Assembly: GCA_037445025.1 (NCBI GenBank)
Contig: JBBILI010000015.1
Location: 1 to 64,000 of the forward strand
Length of the DNA stretch: 64,000 nucleotides
From: CAIQQQ01 sp037445025
GTDB lineage: Bacteria > Pseudomonadota > Alphaproteobacteria > Acetobacterales > Acetobacteraceae
Reading direction: 5' to 3'
The notes under the pieces are model-generated. The model did no database searches. It saw nothing but the letters and a program-made list of their open reading frames with translations, and was not told the DNA's origin. The position numbers and the translations under genes are program-made. Shown here in pieces: positions 1 through 7,944 of the stretch (positions are counted from its first letter, which is position 1; every line of letters starts with the position of its first letter).

Positions 1-102
1 CCCGGCACCGCAACGATCTCGAGTACTCCGCAATCGACCGGGTCGTTCACGATTCCCAGCCTGGCAGGGGCTACGCTTGCGGGTCTCCAAATTGACGACG
101 AA
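1..102. other. Left window edge, no gene called
   Basis: About 100 bases downstream of the binding-protein gene that follows. Reading frames are open through it on both strands, but no start codon with a ribosome-binding site and no recognisable protein motif is visible, so nothing is called. A partner permease gene could begin here on the minus strand and run off the window. Confidence 0.3.
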
Positions 103-1677
103 CTACCCCCGCTCAACCCCCCAAAACACCGGATAAGCCGACTGCGCAAACCCCGACAGATTATCCCGAAACGCCGTGATCGAAAAACTCAACCCCAACG
201 GAATGAACTGCACCTGCTCCAACGCCATCCGTTGCATATCTTCACAGATCTTCTTCTGCGTCGCCAAATCCGGCGCATCGAACCACGCCGTCCGCAGCGC
301 CTCCATCGCGTCGTTCGTCGGGCGCCACCACGCCGAATCCTTCAACCCCGTCGCCCGCAACGGCAGATGCGTCGCCGGGTTCGACACAGATAGCCCCGTC
401 CAGCTCGTGCAATAGACCGACCAGCCGCCCTTCTCCACCGGCTCGCGGCTGTTGCGCCGCTGCAGCATCGTGCCCCAATCGAGACTGGTGTATTTCACAT
501 TCAGCCCCAACGACTGCATCAGCGCATTCGCCACCTGCGCCATCTGTTGAATCGCCGGCTGATCCGAAGGCGACATCAGAATGATCGGCTCACCCTTGTA
601 GCCGCTCTCCGCCACCATCTGCTTCGCAGCCGCAAGATCCCGCTTGCCCGTCAGCTTCTCCATCCCCGCCGAACTGGCATAGGGCGAACCCGGCGGAAAC
701 ACCCCAACCCCCGTCCGCCCCAGCTTCTTCTGGTCACCCACAACCGCATCGACAAACTCCTGCTGGTCCACCACCGCCATCACCGCCCGGCGCAGCTTCA
801 CATTGTCGAACGGCGGCTGGTAATGGTTGAACGCCATGATCATCAGGTTGCCGAGCTTGTCGAAGCTGTCCACCTTCACCCCAGGCGACTTCGCCAGAGA
901 AGGCGCCAGATCGATCAACGGCGCCTCCACCCAATCCACCTCGCCGCGCTGCAACGCGGCTGCCGCCGTCGCCGCATCCGGGATCGTATGCCATTCGATC
1001 CGATCGAAATGCGCCACCTTGCCGCCCGCCCACATGCTGATCGGCTCGGCCCGCGGCACATAGGCCTCGTTGCGCAGATACAGCGCCCCCTGCCCCGCCT
1101 TCCACTCCGAGGGCACGAACTTGTACGGCCCGCTGCCGATATGCTCCGAAATCATCGTGAACGCGTCGGTCTTCGCGATCCGCTCGGGCATGATGTAAAC
1201 GCTCGTCAACGAGAACGGCAGCAGCGGATACTTCTTCTTCAGCTTGAACTGCAGCGTCTTGTCATCCAGCGCCTTCATCTCCGCCGTCGCCTGCACCAGC
1301 GAGTCCACCACCGGCGTCCGCTTGGCCGAACGCAGGATCGAGGGAATGCAGTCCGCGGCCTTCACCGGCACCCCGTCATGGAACACCAGCCCATCGCGCA
1401 ACGTCAGCGTCCAGGTCAGCCCGTCGGCGGAGACCGTCTCCGTCCCCACCATCTGCTTCTGCGGCAGCACGCTCTCATCGAGCCCGTACAGCTGGTCCCA
1501 CACCAGAAACGCATGCTCCGCCGCAATCACGGTGGTCGACCACACCGGATCGGGATTGGCCAGATCCGCCTGCGGCACAAACTTCAACACCCGCGTCCCC
1601 TGCGCCGCGGCCGGCCGCGCCAGCCCCGCGCCGAACAAAGCGACAGCACTTGATTGCAGCAGCGTACGGCGGTGCAT
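103..1677 (-). CDS. Peptide/nickel-type ABC transporter substrate-binding protein
   Basis: Periplasmic solute-binding component of a Dpp/Opp-type (SBP family 5) ABC importer. Residues 1-25 form an export signal with an Arg pair (HRRTLLQSS, Tat-like) and an AAAQ end. The family's N-terminal block follows (LTWTLTLRDGLVFHDG near residue 90), and the total of 524 aa is normal. The ATG is preceded by AGGAGG at 5 nt. No permease or ATPase for it is inside the window; on this strand they would lie beyond the left edge. It is divergent from the SDR gene across 119 bp. The family is certain; the substrate cannot be told from sequence. Confidence 0.9.
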   Translation of the reverse strand: MHRRTLLQSSAVALFGAGLARPAAAQGTRVLKFVPQADLANPDPVWSTTVIAAEHAFLVWDQLYGLDESVLPQKQMVGTETVSADGLTWTLTLRDGLVFHDGVPVKAADCIPSILRSAKRTPVVDSLVQATAEMKALDDKTLQFKLKKKYPLLPFSLTSVYIMPERIAKTDAFTMISEHIGSGPYKFVPSEWKAGQGALYLRNEAYVPRAEPISMWAGGKVAHFDRIEWHTIPDAATAAAALQRGEVDWVEAPLIDLAPSLAKSPGVKVDSFDKLGNLMIMAFNHYQPPFDNVKLRRAVMAVVDQQEFVDAVVGDQKKLGRTGVGVFPPGSPYASSAGMEKLTGKRDLAAAKQMVAESGYKGEPIILMSPSDQPAIQQMAQVANALMQSLGLNVKYTSLDWGTMLQRRNSREPVEKGGWSVYCTSWTGLSVSNPATHLPLRATGLKDSAWWRPTNDAMEALRTAWFDAPDLATQKKICEDMQRMALEQVQFIPLGLSFSITAFRDNLSGFAQSAYPVFWGVERG

Positions 1678-1796
1678 GGTGGCCTCCTAAACATCATCAG
1701 ACGTCAGCTTGACTCACTTTTTCACTGTGAACGAGAGGGACTTGACCGCGCCGCCGATTTTCTTCGTGCTGCTCCCGCCCCTTACGGAGACCCAGC

Positions 1797-2486
1797 ATGT
1801 CCGAGCCTCACGCCCTCATCATCGGCGCCTCGCGCGGCCTTGGGCTCGCCATGGTGCAGGAATATCACCGCCGCGGCTGGTCGGTCACCGCAACGGTCCG
1901 CGGCGGCGGCACCGGCCTGCACGATCTCGCCGCCCGTACGCCGGACCGCCTGCGCATCGAGATGCTCGACATCACCGTGCCCATGGAACGCGAAGCCCTG
2001 CGCACCCGCCTCTCCGGCCAAAGCTTCGACCTGCTCTTCGTCAACGCCGGCATCGCCAACGGCCCCGGCGAAATCCTGGCGGAAAAATCCGACGCCGAAT
2101 TCTTCCGCCTGCTCCACACCAACGCCCTCGCCCCCATGCGCGCCATCGAGACCCTGCAGGATCTGGTCACCCCCACCGGCAGCATCGGCGTGATGAGCTC
2201 GGGCCTCGGCAGTGTCGCCAACAACACCACCGGCGGCTGGGAGATCTACCGCGCCAGCAAGGCCGCCCTGAACACGCTGATGCGCAGCTTCGCCGTCCGC
2301 CCTGAAGCCGCCGCCCGCAGCCTCGTCGTCATGGCCCCCGGCTGGGTCCGCACCGACATGGGCGGCCCCAACGCCCTGTTGTCCGTGGATGAAAGCATCC
2401 CCGGCGTCGTCAACACCATCACGTCGCTCGCCGGCCGCAAGGGCTGCCACTACGTGAACTACAAGGGCGAGACTATCCCCTGGTAG
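1797..2486 (+). CDS. SDR family oxidoreductase
   Basis: Cytoplasmic NAD(P)-dependent short-chain dehydrogenase/reductase, 229 aa. The Rossmann fingerprint GASRGLG is at residues 10-16, the structural NAG motif near residue 80, and the catalytic Tyr-x3-Lys appears as YRASKAAL near residue 150. A Ser in VMSSGLGS completes the triad. It resembles the C-factor/CsgA-like SDR subgroup, whose substrates are mostly unknown. A GGAGA ribosome-binding site precedes the ATG. Its last 14 bases overlap the 3' end of the convergent DUF1194 gene, so neither gene can have a terminator between them. Confidence 0.88.
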   Translation: MSEPHALIIGASRGLGLAMVQEYHRRGWSVTATVRGGGTGLHDLAARTPDRLRIEMLDITVPMEREALRTRLSGQSFDLLFVNAGIANGPGEILAEKSDAEFFRLLHTNALAPMRAIETLQDLVTPTGSIGVMSSGLGSVANNTTGGWEIYRASKAALNTLMRSFAVRPEAAARSLVVMAPGWVRTDMGGPNALLSVDESIPGVVNTITSLAGRKGCHYVNYKGETIPW

Positions 2487-3186
2487 CCCCCGCAAGGGCC
2501 GCGATCTCGCTGATCAGCTTGCGCGTCATCGCCTCGCCGAAGCTCTGGAAATCATGCACTTCCAGAACAAAGCTGCCAGGTCCGCCGGTGACGTGCTCAC
2601 GGTACCAGTTGGTGAGCCCGCCCGGCGGCGCGGTATGGGCGAACAGATAGTTCACCGGGTAATCGTTGATGATGGTCAGCCCGTTGATCATGATGTTCTG
2701 ATGCAGCGCATCGTCCCGCGATTGCGTGATCTCGCGGCCGGCATTGTTGGTGCCGTCGCCGCACACATCGATCACTTTGCGCGTCGCCTCCAGGTTCGAT
2801 GCGTTGATCAAAGCCACAGCCGCATCGATGCCGGAACTGATCGCGGTGCGTCCGAAGAAGCTGCGCGGTGATTCCACCAGCCGGTCGCCGAACGCCCGCG
2901 CACTCGCCTCATCCGAAATGAACGTGAACGGAATCACCGTTGCCACCTGGTCCGCCCCCGCGAACTCGACATAGGCCACCGCAATCCGCCCCAGCGGCCC
3001 ATGCGTGATGGCCGCGATCACCTTGGGGTCGATGAACGCTGACCCGGTGCCGCGCTTTTCCAGATCGTATTCCCGGTCATCGATCGAACGCGAAACATCC
3101 GTCACCAGCACGAGCGCGAGATCGACCGGCGCGTCGGCGAGCGCCGGGCGGGTCAGCAGCAGCAGGGCGAGCAGCAACCAGCGCAT
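2473..3186 (-). CDS. DUF1194 protein (secreted, VWA-like)
   Basis: Predicted secreted protein of 237 aa. A signal peptide (MRWLLLALLLLTRPALA) ends at about residue 17. It is followed by a von Willebrand factor A-like fold with a MIDAS-like start VTDVSRSID near residue 30 and a second acidic block VCGDGTNNAG near residue 142. DUF1194 proteins are widespread in alphaproteobacteria and have no assigned function; the MIDAS-type residues suggest metal-dependent protein binding. No clear ribosome-binding site precedes the ATG. It overlaps the convergent SDR gene at its 3' end. Confidence 0.85.
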   Translation of the reverse strand: MRWLLLALLLLTRPALADAPVDLALVLVTDVSRSIDDREYDLEKRGTGSAFIDPKVIAAITHGPLGRIAVAYVEFAGADQVATVIPFTFISDEASARAFGDRLVESPRSFFGRTAISSGIDAAVALINASNLEATRKVIDVCGDGTNNAGREITQSRDDALHQNIMINGLTIINDYPVNYLFAHTAPPGGLTNWYREHVTGGPGSFVLEVHDFQSFGEAMTRKLISEIAALAGATRG

Positions 3187-3232
3187 ACGCCAAGCGTCAG
3201 GCAGGTGGCGCCCCGATGTCGAGAAGAATCTG

Positions 3233-3883
3233 TCATTGGCTGGCCCACACGATGCGGTGTATCCACGCGACCTCGCCGAGATCGAAATTATAGTCGGGAT
3301 GCGCCGGATTGAGGCTGCGCAGCTCCACCCGCCGCGCCGAGCGCCGCGCCAGCTGCTTGGCCATCACCTCGCCGCCGGCGGTGCGCACCACCACCCGGTC
3401 CCCCCGGCGGATCGGCGCGTTGGGCGAGACGATCACCAGATCCCCGTCGCGAAACACCGGCTCCATGCTCTCGCCGCTGATCTCCAGCGCATAGGCGTTG
3501 CTGTCGGCGATCTCCGGCAGCGACACCTCGTCCCAGCTGCCGCCCACGGGAAACCCGCCATCGTCGAAGAACCCCTCGCCGCCCGCCTGTGCGAGTCCGA
3601 TCAGCGGAATCCGCCGCGAGGACTGCCGCCCGGACAGGTTGGCCGGAATCGCCCGCGCCCCCGTCACCAGTGCCGTGAACGCATCGAGCGTGGCGCCGGT
3701 GGCATCGAGCACCTTGGCCAGGCTTTCCGTGCTCGGCCAGCGCGCCCGCCCGTCCGGCATGCGCCGCTTGGAGGGGTTGAACGTCGTCGGGTCCAGCCCG
3801 GCGCGCTTGGCCAGGCCCGAGGCGGACAGCCCATGCTCGGCGGCGAGCGTGTCGAGCGCGCGCCAGATGTCGTCATGCTTCAT
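3233..3883 (-). CDS. S24 family (LexA/CI-like) HTH repressor
   Basis: DNA-binding repressor with a self-cleaving domain, 216 aa. The N-terminal HTH (about residues 8-60, GLSASGLAKRAGLDPTTF) is joined to a peptidase S24 domain. The serine nucleophile is Ser139 in SGESMEP, the general-base lysine is Lys176 in VMAKQL, and the expected Ala-Gly cleavage bond is Ala100-Gly101 in AQAGGEG. Such proteins normally block transcription until cleavage, often RecA-assisted during the SOS response. It is divergent from two small conserved genes across an AT-rich spacer holding three ATAGGAA copies, which probably form its operator. No phage genes lie nearby, so a chromosomal regulator is more likely than a prophage repressor. 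Confidence 0.88.
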   Translation of the reverse strand: MKHDDIWRALDTLAAEHGLSASGLAKRAGLDPTTFNPSKRRMPDGRARWPSTESLAKVLDATGATLDAFTALVTGARAIPANLSGRQSSRRIPLIGLAQAGGEGFFDDGGFPVGGSWDEVSLPEIADSNAYALEISGESMEPVFRDGDLVIVSPNAPIRRGDRVVVRTAGGEVMAKQLARRSARRVELRSLNPAHPDYNFDLGEVAWIHRIVWASQ

Positions 3884-3960
3884 CGGCTTGGATCCTGCTG
3901 TGCCGGCCTGCTCGGAGTCTAAGACTATTTGCCAGCGAGTCGCAGTGTGAATTATCTATG

Positions 3961-4041
3961 ATAGGAATGCAATTCCGTTAAAATAGGAAATATTGCCTTT
4001 TAACTTTTGCTTCTTCGCAATGCATGGGTAAATGTTCCTAT
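3961..4041. promoter_or_regulatory. AT-rich divergent control region with three ATAGGAA sites
   Basis: The spacer between the S24 repressor and the first small gene is strikingly AT-rich for this window. ATAGGAA occurs at 3961-3967 and 3983-3989 on the plus strand and again, inverted, at 4035-4041. GGAAT/ATTCC half-sites at 3964-3976 form a small palindrome over the first copy. I infer operator sites for the adjacent S24 repressor that control both directions. The spacing is seen; the binding is not shown. Confidence 0.5.
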
Positions 4042-4064
4042 TCTGTTCAGGCAGGGAAACCCAC

Positions 4065-4433
4065 ATGTCCGAAGCTCTCACAGCCGACCGCCCCATGACC
4101 AGCGCCCCACGTCGCGACGGCGCCTTCCCCAGCGCCGAACAGGCCTGGTTCTGGACCATGTCCGCCCTCGCCGCCCGCCACACCGGCACCAACGCCAGCG
4201 GATCCGGCAAGACCCCACGCCCTTGCGATCCTGACGACGTCATCCGCGCGCTCGACCAGCTCTACCGCCAGCGCCGCATCGACCTCGTCCACGCCCGCAT
4301 CCTGCGGATCTGGGGTGAACGCGGCGCCGCCCCCTCCGCCCGCCATCCCGGCCAGGCCAGCGACGCCAGGATCTGGCGCGAAGCCATGGACCGGCTCGAC
4401 GCCAAGCTCCGCGCCCGCGGGATCGTCGCTTAA
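4065..4433 (+). CDS. Conserved small protein of unknown function
   Basis: A 122-aa soluble protein with no signal peptide or membrane segment. It is basic and rich in Trp and Arg (EQAWFWTMSAL near residue 24, RPCDPDDVIRALDQLYRQRR near 57-76, RILRIWGERG, IWREAMDRL). I recognise this as a family found in alphaproteobacteria, commonly as a lone short gene, but know no function for it. The start was chosen for a GCAGGGA ribosome-binding site; an in-frame ATG 11 codons upstream lacks one. It is divergent from the S24 repressor and is probably controlled by it. A DNA-associated role is only a guess from composition. Confidence 0.75.
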   Translation: MSEALTADRPMTSAPRRDGAFPSAEQAWFWTMSALAARHTGTNASGSGKTPRPCDPDDVIRALDQLYRQRRIDLVHARILRIWGERGAAPSARHPGQASDARIWREAMDRLDAKLRARGIVA

Positions 4434-4469
4434 AGCATCAGACCAACTTTCTAAGAAAGGAATCCCAGC

Positions 4470-4703
4470 ATGCACTTCTCCATCCGCAACCTCTCCGTTC
4501 TCGCCTACGCCCAGGGCTTCACCCTCTGGCACTACAAGGCGCCGGGCGTGCCGCTGCACCGCATGCGCGCCCGCGGCTTCTTCGACCCCGCCACCGACAT
4601 GCTGGCCACCGGCGACATGGTCATGATGTCCGCCCGCGACGGCGGCGCCATGGCCTTCGTCGCCGAAGCGGGGGACACGATTGCGCTGGCCCCGCTGGCA
4701 TAA
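4470..4703 (+). CDS. Conserved small protein of unknown function
   Basis: A 77-aa protein with an AAGGAA ribosome-binding site, 36 bp after the preceding small gene and probably in one transcript with it. It reads as a compact beta-rich domain (FTLWHYKAPGVPL, then TGDMVMMSARDGGAMAFVAE) with no signal peptide. The middle (RARGFFDPATDMLATGDMV) resembles short domains that in some alphaproteobacteria accompany the upstream protein. No function is known to me. Coding is supported by the ribosome-binding site, the codon bias and the tight position between two genes. Confidence 0.68.
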   Translation: MHFSIRNLSVLAYAQGFTLWHYKAPGVPLHRMRARGFFDPATDMLATGDMVMMSARDGGAMAFVAEAGDTIALAPLA

Positions 4704-4730
4704 TCGGTGAAAACGCGGCATCACCCGGTT

Positions 4731-5768
4731 ATGACACCGGTACTCGCCTCCGCCCTGCTGCCGCTCCTCCGGCTGATCGATCCCGAGACCGCCCACGGTC
4801 TGGCCCTGCAGGCGCTGCGGCTGGGCCTGGCGGGCTCGGCCCGTGTCGAGGACCCGCGTCTGCAGGTCTCCGCCATGGGGCTGCAGTTCCGCAACCCGCT
4901 CGGCCTTGCCGCCGGCTTCGACAAGAACGCCGAGGTGCTGGCCCCGCTCGCCCGCCTCGGCTTCGGCCTCGTCGAGGCCGGCACCGTCACCCCCCGTCCG
5001 CAGCCGGGCAATCCGCGCCCCCGCCTGTTCCGCCTCACCGAAGACCGCGCCGTCATCAACCGGCTCGGCTTCAACAACGACGGCATCGCGACCTTCCTCA
5101 CCAACCTCGCCCGACGCCCGCGCAGCATCCCCGTCGGCGGCAATATCGGCATCAACAAGGAAGGCGCCGACCCCGAGCGCGACTATCCCGCCCTCGTTGC
5201 CGCCCTCAACCCGCTGGTCGACTACATCGTCATCAACGTCTCCTCCCCCAACACACCCGGCCTGCGCGACCTGCAGGGCGAGGAACGGCTGCGCGCCATC
5301 CTCGCTGCCGTCACCGCCGAGGTGCCGAACCACCGGCCGCTGCTGGTCAAGATCGCGCCCGACCTTTCGGAGGCCGGCGTCGAGGCAGTGGTCGCCACCT
5401 GCATCGAAGGCGGTGCGGCCGGGCTGATCGTCTCCAACACCACCATCGCCCGTCCGCCGCTGCGCTCGGACCAGAGCAAGCAGGCCGGCGGCCTCTCCGG
5501 CGCGCCGCTGTTCGAACGCTCCACCCGCATGCTGGCCCTGGCCGCGCGCTTCGCCGCCGGCCGGCTGACCCTGATCGGCGTGGGCGGTGTCTCCTCCGGT
5601 GCCGGCATCCTGGCCAAGCTGCGCGCCGGCGCCTCGCTGGTGCAGATCTACAGCGCACTCGCCTTCGACGGCCCCGCCCTGGTGCCGCACCTGCTGCAGG
5701 AGCTGCTCACCGAGCTCGACCGCCAGGGCTTCGCCACCGTCGAAAGCGCCATCGGCGCCGATCTCTGA
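4731..5768 (+). CDS. pyrD: Dihydroorotate dehydrogenase (quinone), class 2
   Basis: Membrane-associated FMN enzyme that oxidises dihydroorotate to orotate with quinone, the fourth step of pyrimidine synthesis. Class 2 marks are all present: an N-terminal amphipathic segment (LLPLLRLIDPETAHGLAL), the FMN-site GLAAGFDKNAE, VEAGTVTPRPQPGNPRPR, NRLGFNND, the catalytic serine in NVSSPNTPGLR, LVKIAPDLS, and IGVGGVSSG. The ATG at 4731 gives 345 aa, the normal length. An in-frame GTG at 4707, just after the previous stop, would add 8 residues, and neither start has a clear ribosome-binding site. It is followed after 8 bp by a HAD hydrolase and is likely cotranscribed with it. Confidence 0.95.
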   Translation: MTPVLASALLPLLRLIDPETAHGLALQALRLGLAGSARVEDPRLQVSAMGLQFRNPLGLAAGFDKNAEVLAPLARLGFGLVEAGTVTPRPQPGNPRPRLFRLTEDRAVINRLGFNNDGIATFLTNLARRPRSIPVGGNIGINKEGADPERDYPALVAALNPLVDYIVINVSSPNTPGLRDLQGEERLRAILAAVTAEVPNHRPLLVKIAPDLSEAGVEAVVATCIEGGAAGLIVSNTTIARPPLRSDQSKQAGGLSGAPLFERSTRMLALAARFAAGRLTLIGVGGVSSGAGILAKLRAGASLVQIYSALAFDGPALVPHLLQELLTELDRQGFATVESAIGADL

Positions 5769-5776
5769 AGGTTTTC

Positions 5777-6631
5777 ATGCACCACATCACCGCATTCGCG
5801 CCGCTGGCCGCGAAATACGACGGCTTCATCCTCGATCTCTGGGGCGTCATCCATGACGGCGTCACCCCCTATCCCGGCGCGGCCGACTGCCTGCGCGCCC
5901 TGCAGGGTGCCGGCAAGCGCGTGGTCCTGCTGAGCAACGCGCCCCGCCGCGCCCATGTCGCAGCCGCCGCCCTGCGTGCGATGGGTCTGGAGGACACGCT
6001 CTACAACGGCATCATGACCTCCGGCGAGGCCACCTATCTCGCCCTGTCCGATCCCGCCGCCGATCCCTGGTTCAGCCGCCTTGGCACCCGCGTGTTCCAC
6101 CTTGGGCCCGAGCGCGACCGCAACGTCATCGCAGGCCTGCCGCTCACCCGGTTCGACACGCCCGCCGAAGCCGACTTCGTCGTCAACACCGGCCCTGACG
6201 ATCTCGGCAGCCAGACCGAGGTCAACGACTTCTATCCCGTGCTGTCCGCCTGCCACGCGGCCGGCCTGCCGATGATCTGCGCCAACCCCGACCTTGAGGT
6301 GATCCGCGGCGGCGCCCGCGTCATCTGCGCCGGCGCCCTCGCCCAGCACTATGCCAGCCTCGGCGGCGACGTGCGCTGGCTCGGCAAGCCCGACCCCGCG
6401 ATCTACGTCCCGGTGCTCGCCATGCTCGGCCTCGACCGCACAAGCGTGCTCGCCGTGGGCGACGCCCTGCGCACCGACATCGCCGGCGCCGACAGCGTCG
6501 GCATCGACAGCTGCTGGGTGCTCGGCGGCATCCATGGCGCCGAACTCGGCCATGATCCGGCGCGTATCAACGCCGCCGCGGCCCAGGCCGGGCTGGAGCC
6601 CGTCGCCTGCATCCCCAGCTTCACCTGGTGA
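5777..6631 (+). CDS. HAD-IIA family hydrolase (TIGR01459-like)
   Basis: Cytoplasmic phosphatase-fold protein, 284 aa. HAD motif I is ILDLWGVIHDG with nucleophile Asp20. The usual second Asp of DxDG is Trp here (DLWG), which is typical of this alphaproteobacterial subgroup. Motif II is in VVLLSNAPR (Ser-Asn), the cap domain follows, and the motif III/IV region is WLGKPDPAIY and VGDALRTDIAGA. The substrate is unknown; relatives act on phosphorylated sugars or nucleotides. An AAGG ribosome-binding site sits 8 bp after pyrD. Its stop codon abuts the stop of the convergent yqgE-like gene in the shared hexamer TGATCA. Confidence 0.85.
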   Translation: MHHITAFAPLAAKYDGFILDLWGVIHDGVTPYPGAADCLRALQGAGKRVVLLSNAPRRAHVAAAALRAMGLEDTLYNGIMTSGEATYLALSDPAADPWFSRLGTRVFHLGPERDRNVIAGLPLTRFDTPAEADFVVNTGPDDLGSQTEVNDFYPVLSACHAAGLPMICANPDLEVIRGGARVICAGALAQHYASLGGDVRWLGKPDPAIYVPVLAMLGLDRTSVLAVGDALRTDIAGADSVGIDSCWVLGGIHGAELGHDPARINAAAAQAGLEPVACIPSFTW

Positions 6632-7213
6632 TCACGCCCGCCCGGACGTGCTCGACAGCAGCCCCGGGTTGATCCGCAGCTTGCCCAGGGCGCGCGACCA
6701 TTTGCTCTCATGGTCGGCATCGAACAGCAGCTCCAGATCCGGATCGGCATTGAGCCAGGCGTTCTGGCGGATCTCGTCATCCAGCTGGCCCGGCCCCCAG
6801 TTGGCGTAGCCCAGCGCCAGAATGCCCTCCTTCGGCCCGCCGCCGCGCGCCAGCGCCTTGAGAATGTCCAGGCTCGCCGTCAGCGCCACCTGGCCGTCCA
6901 CCTTGAGGCTGCCGTCGCCGGTCCAGTCCGAGGTGTGCAGCACGAAGCCGCGCGAATAATCCACCGGGCCACCCTTGCACAGCGCGATCGCCCGCGCCGG
7001 CGGCCGCGGGTCGACCTCCAGCTGCACCAGCAGGTCGGCGAATTTCGGCGCCGCCAGCGGGCGGTTGACGACGATGCCCATCGCCCCTTCCCCCGAATGC
7101 GCGCACATATAGATCACCGCGCGCTCGAATTCGGGGTCCGGCAGCCCCGGCATGGCGATCAGCACCTGGCCCGCCAGCGAAGTCTCGTCTCGGTCTGCAT
7201 TTGCGTCGGTCAT
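6632..7213 (-). CDS. YqgE/AlgH family protein
   Basis: Cytoplasmic UPF0301 protein, 193 aa. Family signatures are visible: LAGQVLIAMPGLPDPEFERA near residue 12, VIYMCAHSGEGAMGIVVNRP, then GGPVDYSRGFVLH and LGYANWGPGQLDDEI. AlgH/YqgE proteins are structurally known, but their biochemical role is unsettled (alginate regulation in Pseudomonas). The start is the ATG just before the conserved block; a longer frame to 7282 has no family support. No clear ribosome-binding site precedes this ATG, so a leaderless start is possible. The gene is divergent from the peroxiredoxin gene and back-to-back with the HAD gene. Confidence 0.92.
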   Translation of the reverse strand: MTDANADRDETSLAGQVLIAMPGLPDPEFERAVIYMCAHSGEGAMGIVVNRPLAAPKFADLLVQLEVDPRPPARAIALCKGGPVDYSRGFVLHTSDWTGDGSLKVDGQVALTASLDILKALARGGGPKEGILALGYANWGPGQLDDEIRQNAWLNADPDLELLFDADHESKWSRALGKLRINPGLLSSTSGRA

Positions 7214-7324
7214 GTGTGATATGTTGGCAGGCCCGGCGTGACAGGCAAGCGTCCCGACGCTAGGAATTGCGGCAATGCACACCGGCGGGGGGTCTGTCGG
7301 TGCAATGGCAAGGAATCATGCTCC

Positions 7325-7813
7325 ATGACGCAGTCGATCCAGGTTGGCGACACCATTCCCTCGATGAAGCTGATGACCGCCACTGCGTCCGGTCCGCAGG
7401 AGGTCTCCACCGACGACCTGTTCAAGGGCAAGAAGGTCGCGCTGTTCGCCGTCCCCGGCGCCTTCACGCCGACCTGCAGCGCCAAGCACCTGCCGGGCTT
7501 CGTGCAGCACGCCGCCGAGATCAAGGCCAAAGGTGTGGACACCATCGTGTGCCTGTCGGTGAACGACGCGTTCGTGATGGGCGCCTGGGCCAAGGACCAG
7601 GGCGTGGACGAAAGCATCGTCATGCTGGCCGATGGCTCGGCGGCGTTCACCAAGGCGATCGGTCTGGAGCTGGATCTGGTGGCCCGCGGCCTCGGCATCC
7701 GCAGCCAGCGCTTCGCCATGATCGTCGATGACGGCAAGGTGACCAACCTTATGGTCGAGGCACCCGGCGGGTTCGATGTCAGCCGGGCGGAGGCGGTGCT
7801 CTCGGCGCTGTAG
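7325..7813 (+). CDS. Peroxiredoxin (Prx5/AhpE-like redoxin)
   Basis: Thiol peroxidase of 162 aa that reduces hydrogen peroxide and organic hydroperoxides. The peroxidatic cysteine is Cys51 in the Prx5 motif PGAFTPTCSAKHLPGF. Other family blocks are VCLSVNDAFVMGAW and RFAMIVDDGKV. The start was chosen at MTQSIQVGD, with AAGGAA 11 nt upstream; upstream in-frame codons are not conserved-looking. The stop codon TAG is followed at once by the first copy of the dispersed palindromic repeat, so the 3' end of its message carries that structure. Confidence 0.93.
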   Translation: MTQSIQVGDTIPSMKLMTATASGPQEVSTDDLFKGKKVALFAVPGAFTPTCSAKHLPGFVQHAAEIKAKGVDTIVCLSVNDAFVMGAWAKDQGVDESIVMLADGSAAFTKAIGLELDLVARGLGIRSQRFAMIVDDGKVTNLMVEAPGGFDVSRAEAVLSAL

Positions 7814-7827
7814 GAAGCAAGCGAGCA

Positions 7828-7940
7828 GTTCTTTTGTGAAGAAAAGAACCAAAAGACTTTCAATCGTTTGCGCGGACTTCTCTCCGGAGGGGAGCGCGAA
7901 GCGGATGAAAGTTTTTTGGTTCTTTTTTTCAAAAAAGAAC
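7828..7940. repeat. Dispersed palindromic repeat, copy 1 (long form)
   Basis: Two arms in inverted order. The left arm is GTTCTTTT...AAAAGAAC followed by CAAAAGACTTTCA; the right arm is its mirror, ATGAAAGTTTTTTG then GTTCTTTT...AAAAGAAC. The centre TCTCCGGAGGGGAG is itself palindromic, giving three hairpins. It lies between convergent genes and abuts both stop codons; the flank AGGAAGCAAGC begins inside the peroxiredoxin stop. Confidence 0.9.
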
Positions 7941-7944
7941 CGCT

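Noticed and set aside
547..1653. Long plus-strand open frame opposite the binding-protein gene
   Set aside because: Arg/His-rich shadow of a GC-rich gene; the minus-strand frame has a signal peptide and family motifs.
4004..4015. CTTTTGCTTCTT match to a repeat arm in the S24 control region
   Set aside because: Only 12 bases match and no inverted partner is present; chance similarity in AT-rich DNA is likely.
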